This document shows, piece by piece, positions 9,459-17,597 of a stretch of DNA of 35,146 bases. The position numbers were made by a program, and so were the translations under genes. This stretch comes from Dehalococcoidia bacterium (GTDB lineage Bacteria > Chloroflexota > Dehalococcoidia > Lucifugimonadales > Lucifugimonadaceae): NCBI GenBank assembly GCA_026421215.1, contig JAPKBN010000023.1, forward strand, positions 1 to 35,146, read 5' to 3'. How positions within the stretch are numbered: position 1 is the stretch's first letter; each line of letters starts with the position of its first letter. The notes below the pieces were generated by a model. That model saw only the letters and a list, made by a program, of their open reading frames with translations. It had not been told where the DNA came from and did no database searches.

Positions 9459-10103
9459 CTACTTGTCGTCTTCGAAAATACCACGCGGCCACGGCGGCTG
9501 CGGGCGCTTGATCTCGCCGAAAAGTTTGCTGTCCCGAGAAAGGGCGATGAAGTGGCGGAACGCCGCAACGGCCTCATTTTTCGGGGGCGTGTAAGTCTTC
9601 ACAAAGGTCGGTGGGGAGTCCGCAAACACGAATGTCGGCGTGCCGAAAATCCCCAGCTCTGCCGCCCGTTCGTGGTCCGCTGCGACCTTCTTCAAGGTCT
9701 CGGGATCGTCCAGATCTTTCTCAAAGCTGTCCATGTCCAGACCGCTGTCTCGAGCGATCTCAAGGATCACGTCTCGCTCGCGGACGTCTTTACGGTCCAC
9801 GTGACGTGCTTCAAGCAGTTTCATGAAGAACACGTTATGCAGTTTATTGCCCTGGCCCTTGGACGCTTCACCGGCGCACAATGCGAGTAGTCCCCGGCTC
9901 TCGTAGTCCGGGCCCTGCTCCCACGCCTTCCAGTCATCGCCCTCCTTGCTGTTCACCTGCTCAAGAGCAAAGCTCCGCCAGGTAATCTCAAGCTCGTCGC
10001 CAAGTTCTTCACTTACATCAGCGAGCCAACTGCCCGCCTGTTTGACCCACGGTCAGGTGAAGTCGATAAAAATTTCGGTCTTGATAACGTCTTTTGTCGT
10101 CAA
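9459..10103 (-). CDS. DsbA-family thiol oxidoreductase, predicted selenoprotein (TGA = Sec17)
   Basis: A thioredoxin-fold oxidoreductase of the DsbA/FrnE-like group, about 214 residues. Conventional reading starts only at GTG 9956 and loses the catalytic N-terminus. Upstream, the same frame continues through a single TGA (10055-10053) to a TTG at 10103. That TTG has GGAGG at 10115-10111, 7 nt before it. The N-terminus then reads MTTKDVIKTEIFIDFT-U-PWVKQAG: beta strand, catalytic residue, Pro, Trp, helix. The TGA falls exactly where DsbA proteins have the first Cys of CPxC. Downstream, ITWRSFALEQVNS and the cis-Pro loop GIFGTPTFVF fit the family. Position 20 is Val rather than a second Cys, so the active site would be U-P-W-V. 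A hairpin with bacterial SECIS geometry follows the TGA. The alternatives are a nonsense mutation or sequencing error, but the precise position and hairpin argue against both. Confidence 0.82.
10019..10040 (-). promoter_or_regulatory. bSECIS-like hairpin downstream of the in-frame TGA
   Basis: On the minus strand, 21 nt separate the TGA from the apical loop. The upper stem is GCGGGC/GCTCGC (10037-10032 with 10026-10021; one G-U pair) around a 5-nt loop AGTTG. An alternative fold extends the stem with CAG/CTG across a single bulged G. Known bacterial SECIS elements sit inside the coding region just after the UGA, with a short loop carrying a G among its first bases and roughly 16-37 nt between UGA and loop; this fits. 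The fold was worked out by eye. Confidence 0.6.
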
Positions 10104-10315
10104 GTCGATCCCTCCGCTCTTTGATGCGTCCGACCTCTACACATTGGCCGTCAGATCGTCGAAAGCCCCGATAGTTTAGTTAGCCTACGAGGCCGGGTCA
10201 AAAACCGATTACCTGTGACAGTTTTACAGGGCCGTTTAGATCACCCTCCGCTAGACTGAGATTCGGCCCCGAAAACGTCCCAAATCACGCCAACTCCCTG
10301 CCCCTCCAGATCACT

Positions 10316-11575
10316 ATGTCTAACGTCGCCAACCTGATGGAACGCTCAGTGCCCCGACCGGTCCTGGATGCACTGCGTTCCGCCGCGCTCGTGGCATCCC
10401 GGGAGACGGTAAAAGTTCAGGAACTGTATCTGGTCGGTGGCATGGTACGTGATCTGGTGCGAGGCGAGAGCTCGGCCGATATCGATCTATCCGTGGTCGG
10501 GAACGGGCCCGGTTACGCAACGGCACTCTCCAACGAGCTAGATGGGCAGGTCACGAAGGTCTCCAAATTTGGGACGGCGGCCATCGAAACCGACACTCTC
10601 ACGATTGACGTGGCGACCGCTCGAGTCGAAACGTATGAACATCCCGGCGCGCTTCCTAATGTGACGCCATCCGGTATCACTGAGGACCTGGCCCGACGAG
10701 ATTTCACTATCAATGCGATGGCGATCGACCTAACGAGCAACTCCTGGGGTGAACTAATCGATCCCCATGGCGGGATGTCCGATCTGATGATGAAGCGGAT
10801 CAAAACACTCCACGTCGACAGCTTTGCTGACGACCCAACACGTGCGCTTCGGGCGTTGCGATACGAGAGTCGCCTCGGTTTCAAGATTCAAAGTTCTACT
10901 ATCGACGACATGCAACGAGACGGTGCCCATTTTGACGCTGTATCTCCGGCGAGGGTGCTGGCAGATTTTCGATACATTCTGGGAGAGACCAGTCGAGCGG
11001 AGGCTTTGAGCCGGGCGGAAGAACTTGGTGTTCTTGGCTTTATCTCTCCAGCGTTCCGAATCTCCAGCCGATCATTGCAAGGGATCAAGGCCACACCCGA
11101 TCGCGAACCTTTATTCCATGTTTCCCTGATCGGCGCTCGACTCACTAAATCCGAGGCGAACACGTTGATCCAAAGGCTCGATCCGCCCGCCGATTGGCGT
11201 GAGGCGCTGAACGCGGGTTCGACGTATCAAGAGATCGCTTCTGTACTTGAACGCCCCGATCTTCGTCCAAGCGAGATCGCCGATCTGCTTTCGGGATTCC
11301 CGATACTTGCGCTTGAGGCTCAACTCCAACTGGCGCCTGCAACCCGGCAGCGTGCGGCGCTCCGCTCATGGCTGGAGGAGCTGCGGTTCCGAGATCCGTT
11401 ACTCTCCGGGGACGACCTTCTTGAAGCAGGCGTCCCCCAAGGACCGTTGATCGGCCGATTGCTTGACGAGCTACGGCGCGCTCGGTTGGACAGAACCGTC
11501 GGAACCCGAGATGACGAGTTGACGCTGGTGAAACGCCGTCTGCCGGTGATGCTGTCCAACGGGAAGGGCCGTTAG
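10316..11575 (+). CDS. CCA tRNA nucleotidyltransferase / poly(A) polymerase family protein
   Basis: A nucleotidyltransferase of the class II CCA-adding/poly(A) polymerase family, 419 residues. The head domain has LVGGMVRDLVRGESSADIDLSV at about 40-62, i.e. the GG-RD motif followed by the metal-binding DxD-type D-D. RRDFTINAMAI follows at about 129-139, then DDPTRALRALRYESRLGF, the conserved flexible-loop and RNA-binding head. The C-terminal third is helical without an HD domain. The likely role is maintaining tRNA 3' CCA ends, but poly(A) polymerase activity cannot be excluded from sequence. It is divergent from the selenoprotein operon across a 212-bp gap. ATG at 10316 is the best start; only a weak CCTCCAGA precedes it, and another ATG lies 7 codons in. 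Confidence 0.88.
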   Translation: MSNVANLMERSVPRPVLDALRSAALVASRETVKVQELYLVGGMVRDLVRGESSADIDLSVVGNGPGYATALSNELDGQVTKVSKFGTAAIETDTLTIDVATARVETYEHPGALPNVTPSGITEDLARRDFTINAMAIDLTSNSWGELIDPHGGMSDLMMKRIKTLHVDSFADDPTRALRALRYESRLGFKIQSSTIDDMQRDGAHFDAVSPARVLADFRYILGETSRAEALSRAEELGVLGFISPAFRISSRSLQGIKATPDREPLFHVSLIGARLTKSEANTLIQRLDPPADWREALNAGSTYQEIASVLERPDLRPSEIADLLSGFPILALEAQLQLAPATRQRAALRSWLEELRFRDPLLSGDDLLEAGVPQGPLIGRLLDELRRARLDRTVGTRDDELTLVKRRLPVMLSNGKGR

Positions 11576-11682
11576 GCGACGAGCCTGATTCTTATAACTG
11601 GACGAGAAGCTTGTGGAGCCAATCAATGTCTCGACTGCCATTCTGATCCTTCACAGGAAGCGCACACCCTTACAAAAAGCCC

Positions 11683-12570
11683 CTAGTCCCGCGCCTCCAG
11701 CCGTTGGCGGTGGAACAAATACTGCTGGGCGTACGCGGCATCCTCGCCGAATCGGTCCCGTGCCATCTGACCGATCGCATCGTTGGACATCTTCTCTGAC
11801 GCCCCATACCACTGCTCCATTGCCCTACGAACCCAACGATCGACCGGGAACGCACCCCCTTTCTGAAGGGAAAACGCCAGCACGCAGTCGGCGATCTTCG
11901 GACCAATGCCATCCAGTGTCACAAGTGCGTCGCGGGCTTCTTCGTAGGACATATCCAGCAATTGCTCCAGCACGAATTTCCCGGAAGCCACAGCGATAGC
12001 AGCACCCTCAAGATAGCGCGCCCGGAAGCCCCATGCGAGATCACGTGCAGCTTGTTCGCCAGCCGCTGCGACCGCTTCCGGTCCCGGAAAAGCAAAATCG
12101 TCTGGTTCGGGACCGATCCGCTCACCGTAGTTAGAAGCGAGTGCGCCCATATTCAGCTTGATTCGCGGGATATTGGACGTCGCCGAACAGATGAACCCGC
12201 AAAGGCATTCCCACGGATCCTGGTTGAGCAATCGCAAGCCCAGATAGTCGTAAAGCGCCGGTCCAAGGCCTGGGTCGTTCGCATACTTCGTGCGTAGTCC
12301 AACCAGATCGTCTTCAAGACCCAGATAGGAGCGAATCGCGTCCACGTCAGCGGGTTCTCCGGACACGACCATCACGGAAAGACCACCGCCAGCCACCCTC
12401 ACGTCAAGTACCGAACGCCCGACTACGCCCCTGTACCCAACAAGATCAGGCGATCCGCCATCGCCTTCAATCGCGTGCCAACGAAACGATTGCCCGCCGT
12501 CTATCGTGCCCGCCAGGTCAATCTCGGTGACCGGTAAGAACGTGCCTTCGGTCGAAATCTGTTCGGTCAC
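11683..12570 (-). CDS. OGG1-like 8-oxoguanine DNA glycosylase / AP lyase
   Basis: A base-excision repair enzyme of the HhH-GPD superfamily, 295 residues. The N-terminal OGG domain carries GGQSFRW (25-31), the signature that packs against the lesion in OGG1. The helix-hairpin-helix is LDGIGPKIADC with catalytic Lys225 positioned as in human OGG1 (the G-x-K-V-A-D-C motif). It is followed by FPVDRWV with Asp244 as the second catalytic residue. Having both Lys and Asp implies a bifunctional glycosylase/beta-lyase. ATG start. Its first 4 bp overlap the end of the exonuclease-helicase gene (ATGA), so the two are coupled. This places oxidative lesion repair with a DNA helicase in one unit. Confidence 0.88.
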   Translation of the reverse strand: MTEQISTEGTFLPVTEIDLAGTIDGGQSFRWHAIEGDGGSPDLVGYRGVVGRSVLDVRVAGGGLSVMVVSGEPADVDAIRSYLGLEDDLVGLRTKYANDPGLGPALYDYLGLRLLNQDPWECLCGFICSATSNIPRIKLNMGALASNYGERIGPEPDDFAFPGPEAVAAAGEQAARDLAWGFRARYLEGAAIAVASGKFVLEQLLDMSYEEARDALVTLDGIGPKIADCVLAFSLQKGGAFPVDRWVRRAMEQWYGASEKMSNDAIGQMARDRFGEDAAYAQQYLFHRQRLEARD

Positions 12571-15491
12571 TCCGGCGTCTCGGCACGGGAATCTTGATGC
12601 CAGCGGCTAACACGGGCGGCCAGTTCAGACGCTCTTACCACCTCTATTTCGCATCCCGGCAGAGCGTCGCGGAATGCCGCACCGTAGCCGCGTGTGGCCA
12701 TACGGGAGTCGAGGACTATGAACACGCCCCGGTCGGACCGGCTACGTATGAGCCGTCCAAACCCCTGTCGGAACCGGAGCACGGCAGACGGAACGGCGTA
12801 ATCACCAAATCCATCGTCATATAACTCGGACCGTGCCGAGAACACCGGGTCGCTGGGCACCGGGAACGGTAGCCGGGCGATCATGAGAGCACCGATCGAC
12901 GATTCTTCAAGATCCACACCTTCCCACAGGCTTGCAGCCCCGAGTGCGACCGTCGCTTTGTTGGCGTCAAGCGCCCTCATCACGCGATGCGGCGGACCGT
13001 CGATCCCTTGTGCAACCAGCTTGATGCCCTCTCTTTGAAGAGGCAATTTGATAGCACTTCGCGTGGCGTTCAGTGCCGAATTTGATGTAAACAGCACGAG
13101 CGTCCGATCCTTAAGAACCTTCGCCACATCCGTGATCGCCTGGGCTACCCCTTCGTTGAAACCGGGGCGGTTGGGTTCGGGAATGTCACTAGGCACCAGT
13201 ACAAGTGCCGCTTTTTTGAAATCAAACGGGGATCCAAGTGCGACCTCTCGGCCACTTTCAACGCCGAGCGTTTCACGAACCCTGTCGAAGCGGCCCTCGT
13301 CGGCCAACGTTCCGCTCGTCAGAACTACGCAACGCTCTCGTTCAAACAAAGTATCCCGCAGCGCCGGCCCGACGGCCAGTGGCGCTCCGCTAACAGCGAT
13401 CGGTCCGTTTGGTGGACGTGTCGACAGCCAGCAGACCATGCCGTCCTCCGGCTCTGGAATGCCCTGCCTCAGACACCTGCGAGCCTCCTCAAGCGACTCG
13501 AGCGCAGCGGTGACGTTTAACCCGACAGCCTGAAGATTTCGGGATTCAAGCGAGGAAGGCGCCCTGTCAATTGCGATACCTATGTCGCGCAATCCAAGAG
13601 ACACGGTCGAGGCCGCTAGGTCGAAGTTCTCCCACGAAACTTCAAGATCCGACCAGGCCGGCTGCTGGCGAGTCCCCTCAGTGATCCGCATGTCGTTGCC
13701 CTGAAAGCCGCGTCCCGGAGTGAGCACAGTCACCGTCTCTTTTAGGGACCGGAACAACTCGGTCGCTACGGAACGAGCCCTACCAACCGCCTCCAGAAGT
13801 CCGGTGGCCAGCGTCTCCACCGCTGGGTCGGCCTGCCCCGCCGCCCGCAACGCCCTTATGGCGTCGCTCACCGTGCCTCGATCTCCGGACAACCCTGACA
13901 GATCGCCCTCAACCTGCCGTTGATCTACGCGAAAGCCAAAATTATTAGTGGCAACCGACTCCAGGTGATGCGCCTCGTCGATGATCAGCGCATCGTGCTC
14001 GGGCAGAAGCCCGCCGCCCATGACCAGATCGGCGAGCAAGAGCGAGTGGTTGATAACGACAATGTCAGCACCGTGGGCACGGCCTCGTGCGGTACGTAAG
14101 AAACATGGGCCGTCAGGCGCGGGACAGCCGCGTGCGCCTTGCGCGGAGATTCGCGTGAAGGCCGCCTGATCGTCGCGATTCAATCGCAACTCTGAACGAT
14201 CACCCGATGCCGTCGACTCCAGCCAAACCATCGTTTTGGCCATTAGTCTGGCCTCCGGTATAGTCATCTCCGTCGAGCTTTTTGAGTGGCTCCAGCGCCG
14301 GTAACACAGGTAGTTTGAGCGGCCCTTCAACTGGGCAGCAAGTAGTTTGTCGCCAAGATAACCGGTCGCACGCAGCACCGACTGCGCGGCCGGAATGTCC
14401 TTGGCTATCAGTTGCTCTTGAAGGTTGATCGTATTGGTAGAAACGATGATGGTACGGCCGCCAGACAGAGTGTGGAGCGCGGAAGGTACCAAATAGGCGA
14501 GCGACTTCCCGACACCAGTGCCCGCCTCAACAATCAGGTGCTCACCTTCTTGAATCGCGCCGGCGACCATCTCAGCCATTCGCTCTTGTTGTGAGCGATG
14601 TTCGAACCCCGCCAGTTCACGCGACAAGTGTCCATCCGCTCCGAACACGTCAGAAACCGATGCGCCACCCCCACCGGGAGGATTATTTTCAAATCCCTCG
14701 GGTTCGACGGTATTTTCGGCTTGTTCGATCTTTTCTGGTTCTTCAAACTCTTTCGAGTCCGATGGCCCACGGCTGGATCGTCTCACCCGCAATCTGCTGC
14801 CAAGTTCGCGCGGATCTGGCCTGGCCTCGCCGGCGGCCTGGAAGACGGCGGCGGAGTCCATGTGGTCAAGGGTCCGCCCTGCGAGGATCCCGGTAGTCCA
14901 TCCGGAAGCGGCGGCAAGCCGACTAAACTCGGAAAGCACGCCCGCCGGCAGCTCTGCGAGTTTCTCCAGCATCAGCAGAAACAGATCCCGAGTGACCAGC
15001 GCGTCCGAAAGCGCCCGGTGCGGGTTGTCGTGGACCAGCCCGAACGCCATGCCAAGACCCCCGAGGTTGTACTCAACCGCTCCCGGCAACAGTGCGTACG
15101 TCAGGTCATACGTATCAAAGGTCTGGGTACGCGCCGGAACGCCGTTCCGTACCAGGAACCCGGCATCGAATGCTACGTTGTGGCCGATCATAGGGTGATC
15201 GCCAAGGAATTCGATCAGATCCGGCAGAACCGCCTCAATGGACGGAGCACCGGACACATCTTCGTTGGATATCCCCGTCAGGTCGCGAATGAAAGGAGGG
15301 ATGTCCCGTCCCGGATTGATCAGCGCGCTGAACTGCTCGATCTCTTCATCACCGCGGAACTTCACTGCGCCGATTTCGATGATCATATCCGAGCGTTGAT
15401 CCAGCCCGGTCGTCTCGAGATCAAGCGAAACCATTACGGTCTCTTTCAGGGGCTCACTCAGACTCGGTTGCCAACCAGACGAACTCGTCAC
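12567..15491 (-). CDS. dinG: DnaQ-family exonuclease fused to a DinG-type (XPD-like) DNA helicase
   Basis: A 974-residue two-domain protein. Residues ~18-190 are a DEDDh 3'-5' exonuclease: SLDLETTGL (D24, E26), IGHNVAFDAGFL and HRALSDALVT. A linker rich in E and P leads to a superfamily 2 Rad3/XPD-type helicase: Walker A EAGTGVGKSLAYLVPSA, then DEAH in LIIDEAHHLES, LTSGTLADEG, LGAASLWEGVDLEE and motif VI RQGFGRLIR. The Fe-S region NYLCYRR...GCPAPDGPCF keeps three cysteines where family members usually have four. GTG start overlapping the PHP gene stop by 4 bp (GTGA); an ATG at codon 20 (MVSLDLET) is also possible. Similar fused proteins occur in Firmicutes and Chloroflexota and are thought to act on damaged or stalled DNA. 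Confidence 0.92.
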   Translation of the reverse strand: MTSSSGWQPSLSEPLKETVMVSLDLETTGLDQRSDMIIEIGAVKFRGDEEIEQFSALINPGRDIPPFIRDLTGISNEDVSGAPSIEAVLPDLIEFLGDHPMIGHNVAFDAGFLVRNGVPARTQTFDTYDLTYALLPGAVEYNLGGLGMAFGLVHDNPHRALSDALVTRDLFLLMLEKLAELPAGVLSEFSRLAAASGWTTGILAGRTLDHMDSAAVFQAAGEARPDPRELGSRLRVRRSSRGPSDSKEFEEPEKIEQAENTVEPEGFENNPPGGGGASVSDVFGADGHLSRELAGFEHRSQQERMAEMVAGAIQEGEHLIVEAGTGVGKSLAYLVPSALHTLSGGRTIIVSTNTINLQEQLIAKDIPAAQSVLRATGYLGDKLLAAQLKGRSNYLCYRRWSHSKSSTEMTIPEARLMAKTMVWLESTASGDRSELRLNRDDQAAFTRISAQGARGCPAPDGPCFLRTARGRAHGADIVVINHSLLLADLVMGGGLLPEHDALIIDEAHHLESVATNNFGFRVDQRQVEGDLSGLSGDRGTVSDAIRALRAAGQADPAVETLATGLLEAVGRARSVATELFRSLKETVTVLTPGRGFQGNDMRITEGTRQQPAWSDLEVSWENFDLAASTVSLGLRDIGIAIDRAPSSLESRNLQAVGLNVTAALESLEEARRCLRQGIPEPEDGMVCWLSTRPPNGPIAVSGAPLAVGPALRDTLFERERCVVLTSGTLADEGRFDRVRETLGVESGREVALGSPFDFKKAALVLVPSDIPEPNRPGFNEGVAQAITDVAKVLKDRTLVLFTSNSALNATRSAIKLPLQREGIKLVAQGIDGPPHRVMRALDANKATVALGAASLWEGVDLEESSIGALMIARLPFPVPSDPVFSARSELYDDGFGDYAVPSAVLRFRQGFGRLIRSRSDRGVFIVLDSRMATRGYGAAFRDALPGCEIEVVRASELAARVSRWHQDSRAETPE

Positions 15492-16216
15492 GACGGTGTC
15501 TGCGCGTCATGATCAGGAGCCGTTTCACGATCCTGGGTGTCCATGAATCGAAGTCGGCCAACGTGTAGATCTACGCCCGCCTTTACGCCGCCAGCCCGGA
15601 TAATCTCCGCCAACTCCGCCGGGTTACGCGGGTCACCATCTACCTCCGTCACACCCGACGCCAACCCGTGCTTGGAGTGTGCATCGGAACCGCCGGTAGA
15701 CGGGTAACCAAGTATCGTCGCGACATCTAGCGCGAATTTATTATCGGTCTCAGGGGTCGCCCCGTTCACCACTTCAAGCGCATGGGCATGTTGCAGAAAT
15801 GATATCTCCGATGCGCCTTTGACATCGCCCGGCTCCACTCCCGCTTTCACCGTGAGGATGCATCTCTGGGGACCGGGCGCGTGCAGATGGCGGAACGGGT
15901 GCGCAAGCACTATCGCCGCTCCCGATTTGCTCGCCCGTTCACCTAACAGAGCAAAGTTGCGCATATCTGAGTGGTACCCGTTCTCCCCGATGACGAGCGC
16001 GTGTCCGGCATCTGTCTCAACCTCGAGAGCCCGAAACAGGCGGATCCCGGTCTCACCGATGACCCGCTCTATCTCATCGTCCGTCCATGAATACGTGTGC
16101 TCGGTCAAGCAAACGCCAGCAAGCCCGAGGCGGATGGCCTCTTCGACAAGCTCTTCCGGACGAAGACTGCTGTCGCCGCTGCCGCGGGTAGTGTGTACGT
16201 GAAGGTCTAGCAGCAA
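15488..16216 (-). CDS. PHP-domain metal-dependent phosphoesterase
   Basis: A PHP-fold hydrolase, about 242 residues. Metal-binding motifs in order: DLHVHTT at the very N-terminus, LTEHTY, ALEVETD, LAHPFRH and GGSDAHSKHG. This is the YciV-like, TrpH-type layout, so a phosphodiesterase or nucleotide phosphatase role is likely, substrate unknown. An open frame extends upstream to about 16366 but only inside the conserved C-terminus of the neighbouring reductase. I therefore place the start at TTG 16216, just before LLDLHVH and 8 nt after that gene's stop; no good Shine-Dalgarno is visible. It ends overlapping the exonuclease-helicase start. Confidence 0.85.
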   Translation of the reverse strand: MLLDLHVHTTRGSGDSSLRPEELVEEAIRLGLAGVCLTEHTYSWTDDEIERVIGETGIRLFRALEVETDAGHALVIGENGYHSDMRNFALLGERASKSGAAIVLAHPFRHLHAPGPQRCILTVKAGVEPGDVKGASEISFLQHAHALEVVNGATPETDNKFALDVATILGYPSTGGSDAHSKHGLASGVTEVDGDPRNPAELAEIIRAGGVKAGVDLHVGRLRFMDTQDRETAPDHDAQTPS

Positions 16217-16223
16217 GAGCGGG

Positions 16224-17294
16224 CTAAAGCCCCGCCTTCCGGAGTGTGAGTTCGATGTTGTCTGGAGAAGCGTCAAGCTGTTTCGCATCGATGGCCGCCA
16301 TGACCTCGATGACCGCATCTGTGACGGGCGTCGCGACCCCGGCTTTTTTTCCGGTCTCGGCGACAAAACCGTTCATGAATTCGGTCTCAGACCGTCGACC
16401 CTTGGTGATGTCCTGGGCCATCGACGATTTCCAGTTGATGCCTCCGGATCCGCTCGGGACCAGCATATTGTCCAACTCTTCGTAAACGTCACCCTGATCC
16501 GCGCTTGCCCACTTTTCAGCAGACACGCCCCGGATGTTCGCAAGGTTGAATCCCGCAGCCAAGCCCACTTTGGCGCATTCGTTGAGAAGCATGATGGTGA
16601 TCTGCCGCCCGCGGGCCGTCGAGACCACGTCTATCCCGCCCTGGAGGGTCATGGCCTGCACGGGGTTGCCCGATGCGTTCTGGCACAACTTGGTCCAGCG
16701 CTCGCCAAACAGGTTGTCCGTGGCGAAAGATCCGTCGACGATCGACATTATCTCGGCCAGTTCTTCCGTCCGAGGGGTGATGGAGCCGTCATGCTCTCCG
16801 GCGCGGAACACATCGTGGCCGAGCTCGCGGCCCGTCTTGTTGGCGCCCCGTTCCACTTTCCCCGGCTCCCACACTGCTACGCTTATCCCGGACATGATCA
16901 TGCCGATAGCCCGACCTTCTCCGACGGCCTCCGCCAACACGCCGTCCGTCCAACAGTTCTGCGAGGCGACTATGTAGCCTCCTGGCTTAACGAATCGGTC
17001 GATAAACGCTCCAGCCCACCGAGTGTCGTATGCCTTCATGGCAACGAATCCGATGTCGAATTCATCTCCCGTGGAGAGGGACTGGGCTTCGTTGATGTGC
17101 AGCGCACGAACCTTCTGATTGAAAGGCTCGTGGGGGCCGGTGGCCGAAATGCCGTCTGCATTGATCTTGTCGATCTGCTCGGGCCAGCCATCGATGAGCG
17201 TTACATCGTGCCCGTCTTTCGCCAGAAACGCCCCTATGTAGCAGGCGATCGCGCCGGAACCTATGAAACCTATCTTCTTCTTGGCAACTGCCAA
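16224..17294 (-). CDS. ketopantoate reductase-family (ApbA/PanE-like) NAD(P)H dehydrogenase
   Basis: A 356-residue two-domain reductase. The N-terminal Rossmann fold begins KKKIGFIGSGAIACYIGAFL (GxGxxA/G), followed by FVAMKAYDT, where the Lys sits in the substrate and cofactor pocket. The C-terminal helical domain has ERWTKLCQNASGNPVQA and SSMAQDITKGRRSETEFMNG, hallmarks of the ApbA C-terminal domain. I chose TTG at 17294-17292 because AGGAGG lies 7 nt upstream and the protein then starts MAVAKKKIGF. A longer frame exists but adds unconserved sequence. No panB, panC or panD is nearby, so it may reduce another 2-oxo acid rather than make pantoate. It is divergent from the dehydrogenase array and leads the minus-strand repair unit. 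Confidence 0.88.
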   Translation of the reverse strand: MAVAKKKIGFIGSGAIACYIGAFLAKDGHDVTLIDGWPEQIDKINADGISATGPHEPFNQKVRALHINEAQSLSTGDEFDIGFVAMKAYDTRWAGAFIDRFVKPGGYIVASQNCWTDGVLAEAVGEGRAIGMIMSGISVAVWEPGKVERGANKTGRELGHDVFRAGEHDGSITPRTEELAEIMSIVDGSFATDNLFGERWTKLCQNASGNPVQAMTLQGGIDVVSTARGRQITIMLLNECAKVGLAAGFNLANIRGVSAEKWASADQGDVYEELDNMLVPSGSGGINWKSSMAQDITKGRRSETEFMNGFVAETGKKAGVATPVTDAVIEVMAAIDAKQLDASPDNIELTLRKAGL

Positions 17295-17597
17295 CGGAGC
17301 CTCCTCACACAGGGGTATAGCGGGACATTGGGACCTGCGCCGGATAAGCCCTCGCGCCGTCCCAGAAACCGGTTGCAGAGTATACAGGTGGCCGGGCACC
17401 TTGACCGCGATTCAGGACTTTACAACCGCGTCAAGATAGTGAACCGGAGCGCTAAGTTTCGGCGGATCGCAGCGTCAAAGGCGCGCATAGGGCTGGTCCG
17501 GGTGTATCATCCCGCTCGGCCCGTACCGGAGATGACGTAGAGAATCGCACACATGCGCGACATGCGCGTCCGCCATGTCAACATAGTTGGAGAGCAG
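17295..17597. promoter_or_regulatory. divergent intergenic region between the ketopantoate reductase-like gene and the dehydrogenase array
   Basis: About 300 bp with no convincing gene; a plus-strand frame at 17553 merely extends the first dehydrogenase by 15 unconserved residues. On minus, TATACT at 17384-17379 is a good -10 candidate about 85 nt before the reductase start, though the -35 region is poor. On plus, TATCAT near 17506 is a weaker candidate for the array. AGGAGG before the reductase start and GGAGAG before the first dehydrogenase are clear ribosome sites. No regulator gene or strong operator palindrome is visible. Confidence 0.35.

Noticed and set aside
10196-10227. Inverted repeat CCTGT-9nt-ACAGG upstream of the CCA-adding enzyme as a regulator site
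   Set aside because: Only 5 bp per arm, no match to an operator I know, and no promoter hexamers properly placed around it.
14598-15512. Long plus-strand open frame (304 codons) opposite the exonuclease-helicase
   Set aside because: It is antisense to a fully conserved gene, its translation is rich in R, P and G without any motif, and high GC content produces such shadows.
15488-16366. 50-residue N-terminal extension of the PHP protein
   Set aside because: It would lie inside the conserved C-terminus of the upstream gene and reads as low-complexity R/S/P sequence.
16791-17540. 249-codon plus-strand frame opposite the ketopantoate reductase-like gene
   Set aside because: Antisense shadow; no domain, and the minus-strand gene has all family motifs.
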